From assembly GCF_027856955.1 (NCBI RefSeq), contig NZ_JAPSMD010000010.1, positions 1-45,869 on the forward strand: a stretch of DNA of 45,869 bases, in the 5' to 3' direction. This document shows positions 33,070 to 41,169 of the stretch, one piece after another. Below the pieces are notes generated by a model. The model was not told the origin of the DNA. It saw nothing but the letters and a program-made list of their open reading frames with translations, and did no database searches. Within the stretch, counting starts at the first letter, position 1; the number at the start of each line of letters is the position of its first letter. The stretch comes from Falsiroseomonas oryzae. Its GTDB lineage: Bacteria > Pseudomonadota > Alphaproteobacteria > Acetobacterales > Acetobacteraceae. A program made the position numbers and the translations under genes.

Positions 33070-34064
33070 CCGGCCTGCCCGCCCTGGCGATCGCGCTGGG
33101 CGATCCTGCCGGCATCGGGCCGGAGATCGCGCTGAAGACCGCGCTGTCGGAGGAGGTGAGGCGCTTCTGCCGCCCCGTGCTGGTGGGCGATCGGCAGGCG
33201 GTCGCACTTGCGGCCGGCAGTTTCGCGCCGGATGTCGCGCTGCGCCCCGTGATGTCGCCACGCGACGCCGCGCCGGTGCCTGGCTGCGTGGACCTGCTGG
33301 AGGTTCCGGCCTTCGCGCCGGGCGAACTCGTGCCCGGCAGCGTCACCCCCGGGAATGGTCGCGCCGCGCTGGCCGCCTGCGCCGCCGCCATCCGCGCGGC
33401 GCAGGCGGGGGAAGCGCATGCGGTGCTCGCGGCGCCGATGAACCAGACCGCGATCGCTGCCGCGGGCATCGCCTTCGACGGCTATCCCGGCTTCGTCGCG
33501 CAGCAGACCGGCCTGCCCCCCGAGGACGTCTTCCTGATGCTGTGCTTCGACAGGACGCGCATCGTGCATGTCACGCTGCACGTCTCCGTCGCCCAGGCGT
33601 TGCGGCTGCTGACCCGCCAACGCATCGCGCGCGCGATCACCTCGACCGACGTCGCGCTGCGCCGGCTGGGGATTGCGCATCCGCGTATCGCCGTCGGCGG
33701 CCTCAACCCGCATGCGGGGGAGGGCGGGCTGTTCGGCGAGGAGGACCTCACGGTCACGACCCCCGCCATCGACGATGCGCGGGCCGCGGGCGTGCAGGTG
33801 GACGGTCCCTTCGGCGCGGACACCATGTTCCACAAGGCGGGCTACGACGCCTTCGTCGTCATGCTGCACGACCAGGGACACATCGCCGCGAAGATGGTGG
33901 CGGCGCATCGCACGGCGGGCCTCTCCATCGGCAGCCCGATCCTGTTCTCCTCGGTCGCGCACGGTTCGGGCCACGACATCGTCGGCCAGGGGAAGGCGGA
34001 TCCGACGGCGATGATCGAGGCGGCGCGGCGACTCTGCGGGGCGGAGACGGGACTGCTGCGCTAG
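33066..34064 (+). CDS. PdxA-family dehydrogenase, PdxA2/TphB-like
   Basis: The 332-residue protein starts at GTG 33066 in a GTGA overlap. PdxA-fold metal ligands are present at His172 (HVTLHVS), His216 (GGLNPHAGEGG) and His268 (VMLHDQGH), with the N-terminal LGDPAGIGPEI. The HDQGHIAAK form points to the PdxA2 branch rather than vitamin-B6 PdxA. TphB, which oxidatively decarboxylates the cis-dihydrodiol of terephthalate, is a PdxA homologue. As the last gene of a Rieske dioxygenase operon, this protein could do the same for a carboxylated cis-diol. A role in 4-hydroxythreonine-phosphate metabolism is less likely given the context. Confidence 0.9.
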   Translation: MTGLPALAIALGDPAGIGPEIALKTALSEEVRRFCRPVLVGDRQAVALAAGSFAPDVALRPVMSPRDAAPVPGCVDLLEVPAFAPGELVPGSVTPGNGRAALAACAAAIRAAQAGEAHAVLAAPMNQTAIAAAGIAFDGYPGFVAQQTGLPPEDVFLMLCFDRTRIVHVTLHVSVAQALRLLTRQRIARAITSTDVALRRLGIAHPRIAVGGLNPHAGEGGLFGEEDLTVTTPAIDDARAAGVQVDGPFGADTMFHKAGYDAFVVMLHDQGHIAAKMVAAHRTAGLSIGSPILFSSVAHGSGHDIVGQGKADPTAMIEAARRLCGAETGLLR

Positions 34065-34073
34065 ACTTGGTGG

Positions 34074-34781
34074 CTACGCGCCCGGCGCCACGCCGTCGCG
34101 CAGCGTCGCCAGCCAGGACAGGACCTCCGTGCTGGGCAGCACGTCGGCGAACTGGCGGTCCATGTCGAACAGCGCGACGGCGTGGCTCAGCGGAATGCGG
34201 TCGAACACCGCTTCCTGCGGCACGATGGCGCGCAGGTTGTAGGACGCGGCGTCGAACACCGTGGCCTGCACGCAGTTGCTGGTGGCGCCGCCGGTGACGA
34301 TCACCGTGTCCACGCCGCGGTCCAGCAGATAGCCAAGCAGGGGCGTGCCGTGGAACGCCGAGGGCTTCTTCTTGACCAGGACGATGTCGCGCGCGTGGGG
34401 CGTAAGCTCCGGCGCGAGTTCCGCGCCGGGGGTGCCGGTCAGGCACCAATGCTGGCTCTGCAGGAGGTCGCGCTTGCGGGCATAGATGCCGATGTCGCGT
34501 CCATCCGGATCCAGCTCGAAGCGCGTGAAGAAGCACGGCACGGCAGCGGCCTGTGCAGCGCGCGTCAGGCGCACGATCTCGGCCAGCGCCGCGCGCCCGA
34601 TGGCGCCGCAGGATGACGGCCAGGCGGCATCCTCGCCCTCGGCGCCGACCATGTAGCGCTGCGCGTCGATCACCAGCACGGCCGGACGCCGACCGAATCC
34701 CATGCGACGTCCGAATCGCCCCTTCGCCAGCACGGCGTGATCGGCCTCGGTGAGGAAGGCGTCCCATGGACGTTCGGTCAC
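34074..34781 (-). CDS. Isochorismatase-fold cysteine hydrolase, N-carbamoylsarcosine amidase-like
   Basis: This 235-residue cytoplasmic amidase starts at GTG 34781 after AAAGGA. The catalytic triad is visible: Asp39 (VLVIDAQ), Lys in VLVKKKPSAF (137-139) and Cys170 (GGATSNCVQATV). The later EAVFDRIPLSH and LFDMDRQFADV segments recall N-carbamoylsarcosine amidase and maleamate amidohydrolase rather than true isochorismatase. Likely activity is hydrolysis of a carbamoyl or amide group. It is convergent with the oxygenase operon (9-base gap) and divergent from a Bug gene. Together with the PuuE-like enzyme it hints at ureide or carbamoyl breakdown, but no other purine-pathway genes are present. 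Confidence 0.9.
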   Translation of the reverse strand: MTERPWDAFLTEADHAVLAKGRFGRRMGFGRRPAVLVIDAQRYMVGAEGEDAAWPSSCGAIGRAALAEIVRLTRAAQAAAVPCFFTRFELDPDGRDIGIYARKRDLLQSQHWCLTGTPGAELAPELTPHARDIVLVKKKPSAFHGTPLLGYLLDRGVDTVIVTGGATSNCVQATVFDAASYNLRAIVPQEAVFDRIPLSHAVALFDMDRQFADVLPSTEVLSWLATLRDGVAPGA

Positions 34782-34858
34782 GACCTGTCCTTTCGTTGAC
34801 CCCGCGGCCTCGCATTGCCTAGCCTCGCGGCCCGGACGTCAAGGGCGGGAGGCACGCG

Positions 34859-35830
34859 ATGACGACGCGACGTGGCATGCTGGGTGCGGCGGCCCTGGTG
34901 CTGGCGCGGCCCGCCCTGGCGCAGGGCACCGGCGACTGGCCGAACCGCCAGATCCGCCTGATCTCACCCTTCCCGCCCGGCGGTGCGGCCGACCTCACGG
35001 CCCGCATCATGGCGGAGGAACTCACCACCGCGCTGCGGCAGACCGTCTTCGTCGAGAACCGCACCGGCGTCGGCGGCGCGGTCGGGACGGAGGCTGCGGC
35101 GCGCAGCACGCCGGACGGCTACACCTTCGTCCTCGCCTCCACAGGCCCGTTCGCCATCAATCCCGGCCTGTTCCGCCTGAACATCGACCCGTCGCGCGAC
35201 CTGGCGCCGGTGGCGATGGTGGCGATCGTGCCCTCGATCTTCGTGGTGAACCCGGCCGTGCCGGCGCAGAACATGGCGGAGCTGATCGCGCTGGCGCGGC
35301 AGCGCCCGGGCCAGCTCTCCTATGCCTCCGGCGGCAACGGCACGGCGCAGCACCTGTTCGGGGAGCTGCTGAAGCAGATGGCGAATCTCGACATCCAGCA
35401 CGTGCCCTATCGCGGCGGCGGCCCGGCGATGACGGACACCATCGCGGGCCGCGTGCAGATCCTGTGCGACACGCTGCCGCTGGCGCTGCCGCATATCCGC
35501 GAAGGCCGCGTGCGCGCCGTCGCCGTCACCACGGCGCAGCGTCATCCCGCGGTGCCGGAGGTGCCGACGGTCGCGGAATCCGGCGTGCCCGGCTACGAGG
35601 CGGTGGGCTGGTACGGCATCGCCGCGCCGGCCGGCGTGCCGGCGCCAATCGTCGAGCGCGTGAACGCCGTGGTGAACGAGCTGATCCAGCGCCCGGCGCT
35701 CGCCGCGCGGCTTTCCGGCCAGGGCGCCGATCCGCTGGCGATGACGCCGGCCGAGTTCGGCGCGCGGATCGAGCGCGACCGCGCGCGCTGGACGCAGGTG
35801 ATCCGCGACGCGCAGATCCGGCCGGACTGA
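34859..35830 (+). CDS. Bug/TctC-family binding protein (3 of 4)
   Basis: This 323-residue periplasmic receptor has leader TTRRGMLGAAALVLARPALA and cleavage ALA-Q. The Bug core is NRQIRLISPFPPGGAADLTARIMAEEL, VENRTGVGGAVGTEAAARSTPDGYTF, HVPYRGGGPAMTDTIAGRV and PEVPTVAESGVPGYEAVGWYGI. GGGAGG lies seven bases before ATG 34859. It is flanked by the divergent isochorismatase-fold amidase and the convergent PuuE-like gene, so its ligand may belong to that pair. No TctA/TctB partner is nearby. Confidence 0.93.
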   Translation: MTTRRGMLGAAALVLARPALAQGTGDWPNRQIRLISPFPPGGAADLTARIMAEELTTALRQTVFVENRTGVGGAVGTEAAARSTPDGYTFVLASTGPFAINPGLFRLNIDPSRDLAPVAMVAIVPSIFVVNPAVPAQNMAELIALARQRPGQLSYASGGNGTAQHLFGELLKQMANLDIQHVPYRGGGPAMTDTIAGRVQILCDTLPLALPHIREGRVRAVAVTTAQRHPAVPEVPTVAESGVPGYEAVGWYGIAAPAGVPAPIVERVNAVVNELIQRPALAARLSGQGADPLAMTPAEFGARIERDRARWTQVIRDAQIRPD

Positions 35831-35836
35831 GCTCGC

Positions 35837-36763
35837 CTACTCGTTCAGCCCCTTGCCGGGGTAGGGGTGGGTCGCGATCCAGTGCCGGGCGATCTCCGCG
35901 CGGCGCGCGAACCACACCTTGCCCTTGGCCTGCATGTGGTCCAGCAGGCGGATCAGCCCCAATGCGCGCGCCGGCTGGCCGGTGATGCGCGGATGCAGGC
36001 CGATCGACATCATGGTCGGCCGGTCCGCGGCGCCTTCCTCCCACAGCAGGTCGAAATGGTCGCGGCAGAAGGCGAACCACTGGTCGCTGTTGGCGACGCC
36101 CGCGAAGTATTTCGAGTCGTTCACCGTCTGCGTGTAGGGCACCACCAGGTGCGGCTGGCCCTCCACCGTGGTCCAGAACGGCAACTCGTCGCCGTAGTAG
36201 TCGCTGTCGTAGAGAAAGCCGCCATGCTCGACGACCAGGCGGCGCGTGTTCACGCTCGGGCCGTAGCGGCAGTACCAGCCATCCGGCCGGCGGCCGAGCG
36301 TGCGCTTCAGGGACTGCACGGCGCGCGCGATATGCTCGCGCTCCTCCGCCTCGTCCAGTTCGAAATGCTTCACCCAGCGCCACCCATGCGAGCAGACGTC
36401 GTGGCCGGATTCGCGGACCGCCTCGGCCATCTCCGGGTTGCGCTCCAGCGCCAGCGCGCAGGCGAAGATCGTCATCGGCAGGCCGCGCTGCTCGAAGATG
36501 CGCAGCACGCGCCAGGCGCCGACGCGGCTGCCGAACTCGAACAGGCTCTCCGCCGCCAGGTCGCGGCCGCGCGGGATCTGGTTGCGGCCATGCGCCTCGC
36601 TCAGGTTGGTCTCGCTGAACCCCTCGCCATCCTGCACCGAGGGCTCGGAACCTTCCTCGTAGTTGAGCACGAAGTTGACGGCGACATGCGCGCCGCCCGG
36701 CCAGCACGGATCGGGCGGGTTCGCCCCGTAGCCGATGAAATCGCGCGGCACCTCCCACGCCAT
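35837..36763 (-). CDS. Polysaccharide-deacetylase-fold allantoinase, PuuE-like
   Basis: The 308-residue protein is close in length to PuuE allantoinase (about 316). ATG 36763 has GGAGGAG upstream; the much longer frame beyond it is antisense to the CoA-transferase gene. PuuE-like segments are VNFVLNYEEGSEPSV, the metal-site HDVCSHGWRW, GWYCRYGPSVNTRRL and SIGLHPRITGQPAR. PuuE opens the hydantoin ring of allantoin without a classical amidohydrolase site. Relatives also deacetylate or hydrolyse other amides, so allantoin itself is only the best guess. It is convergent with the third Bug gene, with a 6-base gap. Confidence 0.88.
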   Translation of the reverse strand: MAWEVPRDFIGYGANPPDPCWPGGAHVAVNFVLNYEEGSEPSVQDGEGFSETNLSEAHGRNQIPRGRDLAAESLFEFGSRVGAWRVLRIFEQRGLPMTIFACALALERNPEMAEAVRESGHDVCSHGWRWVKHFELDEAEEREHIARAVQSLKRTLGRRPDGWYCRYGPSVNTRRLVVEHGGFLYDSDYYGDELPFWTTVEGQPHLVVPYTQTVNDSKYFAGVANSDQWFAFCRDHFDLLWEEGAADRPTMMSIGLHPRITGQPARALGLIRLLDHMQAKGKVWFARRAEIARHWIATHPYPGKGLNE

Positions 36764-36862
36764 CGCCGTCTCCTCCGCAGATTGACCCCTTAGGGCGGTG
36801 CCCATAGCTTTCCCCGCCGGCCGCCCTTCATGCAAGGCGCGGCCGCGGGAGGACAGGACGGC

Positions 36863-38107
36863 ATGGCGGACCGCGCGGGTCTTCGGCGGCGCGACTTCGA
36901 CCCCGCTGCGCGCGGCGCACTGGACGGGCTGCGGGTGGTGGACCTCTCCCGCCTCGTCGCCGGCAACATGCTGACCAAGGTACTCGCCGATCACGGGGCG
37001 GAGGTGGTGAAGGTGGAGCCTCCCGCCGGCGACAGCCTGCGCGCCTGGAAGGTGAAGGGCGTCGAGACCAGCTGGAAGACCTGGTGCCGCAACAAGCGCA
37101 GCATCTGCCTCGACCTGCGCGCCGCAGCGGGCGTGGAGGTGGTGCGGCGGCTGGCGGCCGACGCCGCGCTGTTCGTGGAAAGCTTCCGCCCCGGCGTGCT
37201 CGAGGAGATGGGCCTTTCGCCGGATGCGCTGCTCGCGGCCAATCCGCGCCTCGTCATTGTGCGCGTCTCCGGCTGGGGGCAGACCGGGCCGTTCAGCCAC
37301 AAGCCTGGCTTCGGCACGCTGGTGGAAGGCTATGCCGGTTTCGCCGCGCTGAACGGCTTCGCCGACCGCGAGCCGGTGCTGCCGCCGATGTTCATGGCGG
37401 ATGCCTATGCCGGCCTGTACGGCGCCTCCGCCGCGATGATCGCGCTGCGCCATGCGGAGACAACCGGGCAGGGGCAGGTGGTGGACCTCTCGCTGTTCGA
37501 GCCGCTCTTCGCCGTGCTGGAGCCGCAGATGGCGAACTGGCGCCTGACGCGCCAGGTCAAGCCGCGCACCGGCAGCCGCAGCACGAACACCGCGCCGCGC
37601 AACGCCTATCGCACGAAGGATGGCGGCTGGGTGGGCCTGTCCACCTCCACCCAGGCGGTGTTCGTCCGGCTGATGCGCAGCATCGGCCGGCCCGAACTGG
37701 CGGAGGATCCGCGCTTCCGCACCAACCCGGACCGGCTGCAGCACATCGAGGAGATCGATGGCGTGGTGCGCGACGCGATCGCGCGCATGACGCTGGACGA
37801 GGCGTTGGCGCAGTTCGACCGCGACGGCGTGACCATCGGCCCGATCATGGATGTGCGCGGCCTGGACGGCGACGCCTATGTCGCCGGACGGGAGGCGCTG
37901 ATCGAGGTGCCGGACGCGGAGATGCCCGGCGGCGTGCTGCCCATGCATGGCGAGGTGCCGCGTCTCTCCGCCACGCCCGGCATCCTGCGCAACCCGGCGC
38001 CGAGGCTGGGCGAGCACAATGCCGAGATCCTGCGGCCGCTGCTCGGCGCGGAGACCTTCGCGCGGTTGCAGCAGGCCGGGGTGATACTGGGTGGGGACGC
38101 GGCGTGA
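36863..38107 (+). CDS. CaiB/BaiF-family (class III) CoA-transferase, copy 1
   Basis: This 414-residue cytoplasmic enzyme moves CoA between carboxylic acids. The start is ATG 36863, nine bases after GGGAGG; ATG 36830 is in frame but less well supported. The N-terminal pattern is LDGLRVVDLSRLVAGNMLTKVLADHGAEVVKVEPP, then NKRSICLDLR and SGWGQTGPFSHKPGFG. Asp180 in PPMFMADAYAGL fits the catalytic aspartate that forms the acyl-enzyme anhydride. It is joined to the CitE-like gene by a TGATG overlap, suggesting activation of an acid that the lyase then cleaves, as in citramalyl- or methylmalyl-CoA pathways. Confidence 0.93.
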   Translation: MADRAGLRRRDFDPAARGALDGLRVVDLSRLVAGNMLTKVLADHGAEVVKVEPPAGDSLRAWKVKGVETSWKTWCRNKRSICLDLRAAAGVEVVRRLAADAALFVESFRPGVLEEMGLSPDALLAANPRLVIVRVSGWGQTGPFSHKPGFGTLVEGYAGFAALNGFADREPVLPPMFMADAYAGLYGASAAMIALRHAETTGQGQVVDLSLFEPLFAVLEPQMANWRLTRQVKPRTGSRSTNTAPRNAYRTKDGGWVGLSTSTQAVFVRLMRSIGRPELAEDPRFRTNPDRLQHIEEIDGVVRDAIARMTLDEALAQFDRDGVTIGPIMDVRGLDGDAYVAGREALIEVPDAEMPGGVLPMHGEVPRLSATPGILRNPAPRLGEHNAEILRPLLGAETFARLQQAGVILGGDAA

Positions 38108-38946
38108 TGCGTGTCTGGCGGTCCATGCTCTACGTGCCGGCCAACGTGCCGCGCTTCGTCGCGAAGGCGCCGACGGCCGGCGCGGATGCCGTGGTGCTGG
38201 ATGTCGAGGATTCGGTGCCGCACGACCGCAAGGCGGAGGCCCGCGCCGCGCTGGCCGACGCCGTGCCGATGGCACGCTCCGGCGGCGCGGCTGTGCTGGT
38301 GCGCGTCAACCGCCCGCTGCGGCTTGCCGTGCCCGATATCGAGGCGGCGGTTGCCGCGGGCGCGGATGGCATCCTGCTGACCAAGGCGATGGGTCCGGAC
38401 CACGTCGCGCTCGCGGCCGAGATCCTGGCGGAGGCGCCGCGCCCCATGCGCATCGTGCCGATGGTGGAGACTGCCGCCGCGGTGCCGAAGCTGTCGGAGA
38501 TCGCACGCGCCTCGCCCTTGGTCGCGGGCCTGCTCATCGGGGCGGAGGACCTGGCGCTCGAGTGCAACGCCGCCTCCGACGACGAGCTGATCGTGCTGGC
38601 CAAGCGGCAGATGGTGCTGGCGGCCTATGCGGCCGGTGTCGCGCCCTTCGGCACGCTCGGGACCGTCGCCGACTACCGCGACGCCGAGAAAGTGCGCGCC
38701 CTGGTCGCGCGCTCCCGGCGCTCTGGCTTCCTCGGCGCCACCTGCATCCACCCCGCGCTGGTGCCGATCCTGAACGAGGGCTTCTCGCCGACCGCGGAGG
38801 AGGTGGATCTGGCGCGCCGCCAGCTCGCGGCGGCGGCGGAGGCAGCGCGGGAAGGGCGCGGCAGCTTCACCGTGGATGGCCGCATGGTGGACGAGCCGAT
38901 CCTGATCCGCGCTCGGCGCATCCTGGCCCAGTCCGGCGGGGCTTGA
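38107..38946 (+). CDS. CitE-like CoA-ester lyase (HpcH/HpaI aldolase fold)
   Basis: The 279-residue enzyme starts at ATG 38107; GTG 38104 is an alternative. The CitE/malyl-CoA-lyase pattern is WRSMLYVPANVPRFVAKA, AVVLDVEDSVPHDRK, RIVPMVETAAAV, LLIGAEDLALE and GFLGATCIHPALVPILNEGF. The Glu of MVET and Asp of GAED match Mg2+ ligands of the family. These lyases split beta-hydroxyacyl-CoAs (malyl-, citramalyl-, beta-methylmalyl-CoA) to acetyl-CoA or propionyl-CoA plus an oxo-acid. Coupling to a CaiB CoA-transferase, with a hotdog hydratase nearby, fits such a route. The precise substrate is not visible. Confidence 0.92.
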   Translation: MRVWRSMLYVPANVPRFVAKAPTAGADAVVLDVEDSVPHDRKAEARAALADAVPMARSGGAAVLVRVNRPLRLAVPDIEAAVAAGADGILLTKAMGPDHVALAAEILAEAPRPMRIVPMVETAAAVPKLSEIARASPLVAGLLIGAEDLALECNAASDDELIVLAKRQMVLAAYAAGVAPFGTLGTVADYRDAEKVRALVARSRRSGFLGATCIHPALVPILNEGFSPTAEEVDLARRQLAAAAEAAREGRGSFTVDGRMVDEPILIRARRILAQSGGA

Positions 38947-38960
38947 GCCGCGGCGCGGTC

Positions 38961-40169
38961 TCAGCCCACCACGCCCTTCGCCCGCAGCGCCGCGAGCTCC
39001 GCCTCATCCAGGCCGAGCTCGTCGCGCAGCACCACTTCGCCATGCTGGCCGAGCACCGGCGGTGGCTGCAGTGGTGCCTGCTGCGCGCCGGGGAACTTGA
39101 TCGGGCGGCCGAGCAGGCGCAGCAGGCCGGCGGTGGGATGCTCGACCTCCTCCACCATGCCGCGCGCGGCGGCGTGCGGGTGGTTCAGGGCGCCGGTCAC
39201 GCCCAGCACCGGCGCGTGCGGCACGTCGTGCGCGGCAAGTCGCTCCTCCCATTCGGCCACGCTGCGCGTCGCGGTGATGGCGGCGATGCGCGGCTCGATC
39301 TCGGCACGGTGTTCGCGACGCAGCGCCATCGTCGCGTAGCGCGGATCGGCGCCCATCTCGGGACAGCCGAGCGCGGCGCAGAGCTTCGGCCAGAAGCGGT
39401 CGGCAAGGCAGGCAATGATGATCGTGCCGTCGCGTGCGGGAAATCCATCATAGGGCACGACGGACGGGTGCCGTGAACCCATCGGCGTCGGATCCCGACC
39501 GTTCAGCATCGCCAGCTGCGCCAGGTAGCCGAGCATCGACATGGTGCCGTCGTAGAGGCTGATGTCGATCACCCGGCCCCGTCCCGTGGCGTTGCGCTCG
39601 TGCAGCGCCGCCAGGATCGCGATGGCCCCGAAGATGCCGCCGGACATGTCGCCGACCGGCAGGCCGAGCTTCACCGGCGGCGCGCCCTCCGTGCCGTTCA
39701 CGCTCAGCACGCCGGTCAGCGCCTGGGTGACGATGTCGAAGGACGGCTTGTCGCGCAGTGGGCCGGTCTGGCCGAAGCCGCTGATCGCGCAGTAGATCAG
39801 CCGCGGATTGGCTTCCATCAGGCCGGCCGCGCCGAGGCCGAGGCGTTCCATCACGCCGGGACGGAAGTTCTCCACCAGCACGTCGGCGCGTGCCGCGAGC
39901 CGCCGCAGCAGCGCGGCGCCTTCCTCCTGCCGCAGGTCCAGCACCAGGCTTTGCTTGCCGCGGTTGAGGCCGACGAAATAGTGGCTCTCCCCGCCCACGA
40001 AGGGCGCGAAGCTGCGCGTCTCGTCGCCCGTCCCCGGCGGCTCCACCTTCAGGATCTCGGCGCCGAGGTCGCCCAGGAACTGCGTCGCGAGCGGGCCTGC
40101 GAGGACGCGGGTCAGGTCCAGCACGCGCAGCCCGGCCAGCGGGCCGGGCCAGGCCGCCTGCTCCGTCAC
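38961..40169 (-). CDS. CaiB/BaiF-family (class III) CoA-transferase, copy 2
   Basis: This 402-residue protein starts at GTG 40169. Typical segments are LAGLRVLDLTRVLAGPLATQFLGDLGAEILKVEPP, NRGKQSLVLDLR, VENFRPGVMERLGLG and SGFGQTGPLRDKPSFD. Asp174 in LPVGDMSGGIFGA is the expected catalytic aspartate in the common GDMS setting. It is the last gene of a minus-strand operon after an acyl-CoA synthetase, hydratase and Bug protein, with only 4 bases to the Bug gene. The two CoA-transferases of the window are convergent neighbours but clearly different in sequence, so they probably act on different acids or steps. Confidence 0.93.
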   Translation of the reverse strand: MTEQAAWPGPLAGLRVLDLTRVLAGPLATQFLGDLGAEILKVEPPGTGDETRSFAPFVGGESHYFVGLNRGKQSLVLDLRQEEGAALLRRLAARADVLVENFRPGVMERLGLGAAGLMEANPRLIYCAISGFGQTGPLRDKPSFDIVTQALTGVLSVNGTEGAPPVKLGLPVGDMSGGIFGAIAILAALHERNATGRGRVIDISLYDGTMSMLGYLAQLAMLNGRDPTPMGSRHPSVVPYDGFPARDGTIIIACLADRFWPKLCAALGCPEMGADPRYATMALRREHRAEIEPRIAAITATRSVAEWEERLAAHDVPHAPVLGVTGALNHPHAAARGMVEEVEHPTAGLLRLLGRPIKFPGAQQAPLQPPPVLGQHGEVVLRDELGLDEAELAALRAKGVVG

Positions 40170-40173
40170 GGCG

Positions 40174-41136
40174 CTACTGCGCCCGCAGCCCGAGGCCCTC
40201 GATCACCGGCTGCCACTTCGCGCGATCGGTGCGCATCAGCGCAGCCAGGTCGTCCGGCGTGCCGCCCAGCGGCTCGGCCCCGCCATTCACCACGAATCCG
40301 CGCAGTTCCGCATCGGCCAGCGCCGCGTTGGACGCGGCGTTCAGCACGCGCACGACCTCCGCCGGCGTGCCGCGCGGCGCGTAGAAGGCATTCCAAGCCG
40401 TGACCTCCACGTCCACGCCCTGCTCGCGGAAGGTCGCGACCTGCGGGACCGACTCCGACCGCTTGCCCAGCGAGACGCCGAGCGGCCTGACCTGGTTGCC
40501 GCGGATGGGGCCGAGCGAGGCCGCGATGGTGTCCACCACCGCCAGCACGTCGCCGCGCAGCGCACCGGTCAGCGCCTGGCCGCTGCCGTTGTAGGGCACC
40601 TGCTGGATCTCGATGCCCGCCGCGCGGCGCAGCATCTCGGCGGCGACGCGCGCTGTGGTGCTCGGTACGCCGACCGTGGCCTGGCCGGGGCGCGCCTTGG
40701 CCGCCGCGACGAAATCCGCCAGCGACCGCGGCTCCGCGCCCTGGCCGGTGTAGAGCACCATGCCAAGGCTGAGGATACCGGCGATCGGCGCGAAGTCGCG
40801 CACGGGGTCGAAGCCGAGCGAGGCGAACATGAACTCGTTCGCGGCGTGCGTGGCATTGGTGCCCCAGAGCAGCGTGTAGCCATCGGGTTCCGCCCGCGCG
40901 ACGAGGGCCGTGCCGATGTTGCCGCCGGCGCCGGCGCGGTTCTCCACCACGAAGGGCTGGTTGAACTGGCGCTGATAGAACTCCGCGAAGCGCCGGCCGA
41001 AGATGTCCGTGCCCTGGCCTGCCGGATAGGGCACGACGATGCGCACCGGGCGTGCCGGCCAGGTTTGCCCGAGTGCCGGCCGCGCCAGCGCCGCCGCGCC
41101 CAGGAGCGGCAGGGTGAGCAGATGCCTGCGATGCAT
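40174..41136 (-). CDS. Bug/TctC-family binding protein (4 of 4)
   Basis: This 320-residue periplasmic receptor starts at ATG 41136 with GGAGG nine bases upstream; ATG 41154 would add six residues. The leader MHRRHLLTLPLLGAAALARPALG ends before QTWPARPVRIVVPYPAGQGTDIFGR. VVENRAGAGGNIGTALVARAEPDGYTL and PYNGSGQALTGALRGDV follow, the Bug core. Embedded in the CoA-synthetase/hydratase/CoA-transferase operon, it probably supplies the acid processed there. No TctA/TctB genes are present. Confidence 0.93.
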   Translation of the reverse strand: MHRRHLLTLPLLGAAALARPALGQTWPARPVRIVVPYPAGQGTDIFGRRFAEFYQRQFNQPFVVENRAGAGGNIGTALVARAEPDGYTLLWGTNATHAANEFMFASLGFDPVRDFAPIAGILSLGMVLYTGQGAEPRSLADFVAAAKARPGQATVGVPSTTARVAAEMLRRAAGIEIQQVPYNGSGQALTGALRGDVLAVVDTIAASLGPIRGNQVRPLGVSLGKRSESVPQVATFREQGVDVEVTAWNAFYAPRGTPAEVVRVLNAASNAALADAELRGFVVNGGAEPLGGTPDDLAALMRTDRAKWQPVIEGLGLRAQ

Positions 41137-41169
41137 GGACCGTGTCCTCCCCATTGTTCTCGTTGCCGG

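Noticed and set aside
36764-38275. Extension of the PuuE-like frame to 812 residues
   Set aside because: The added segment is antisense to the CoA-transferase gene, while ATG 36763 has GGAGGAG and matches the family N-terminus.
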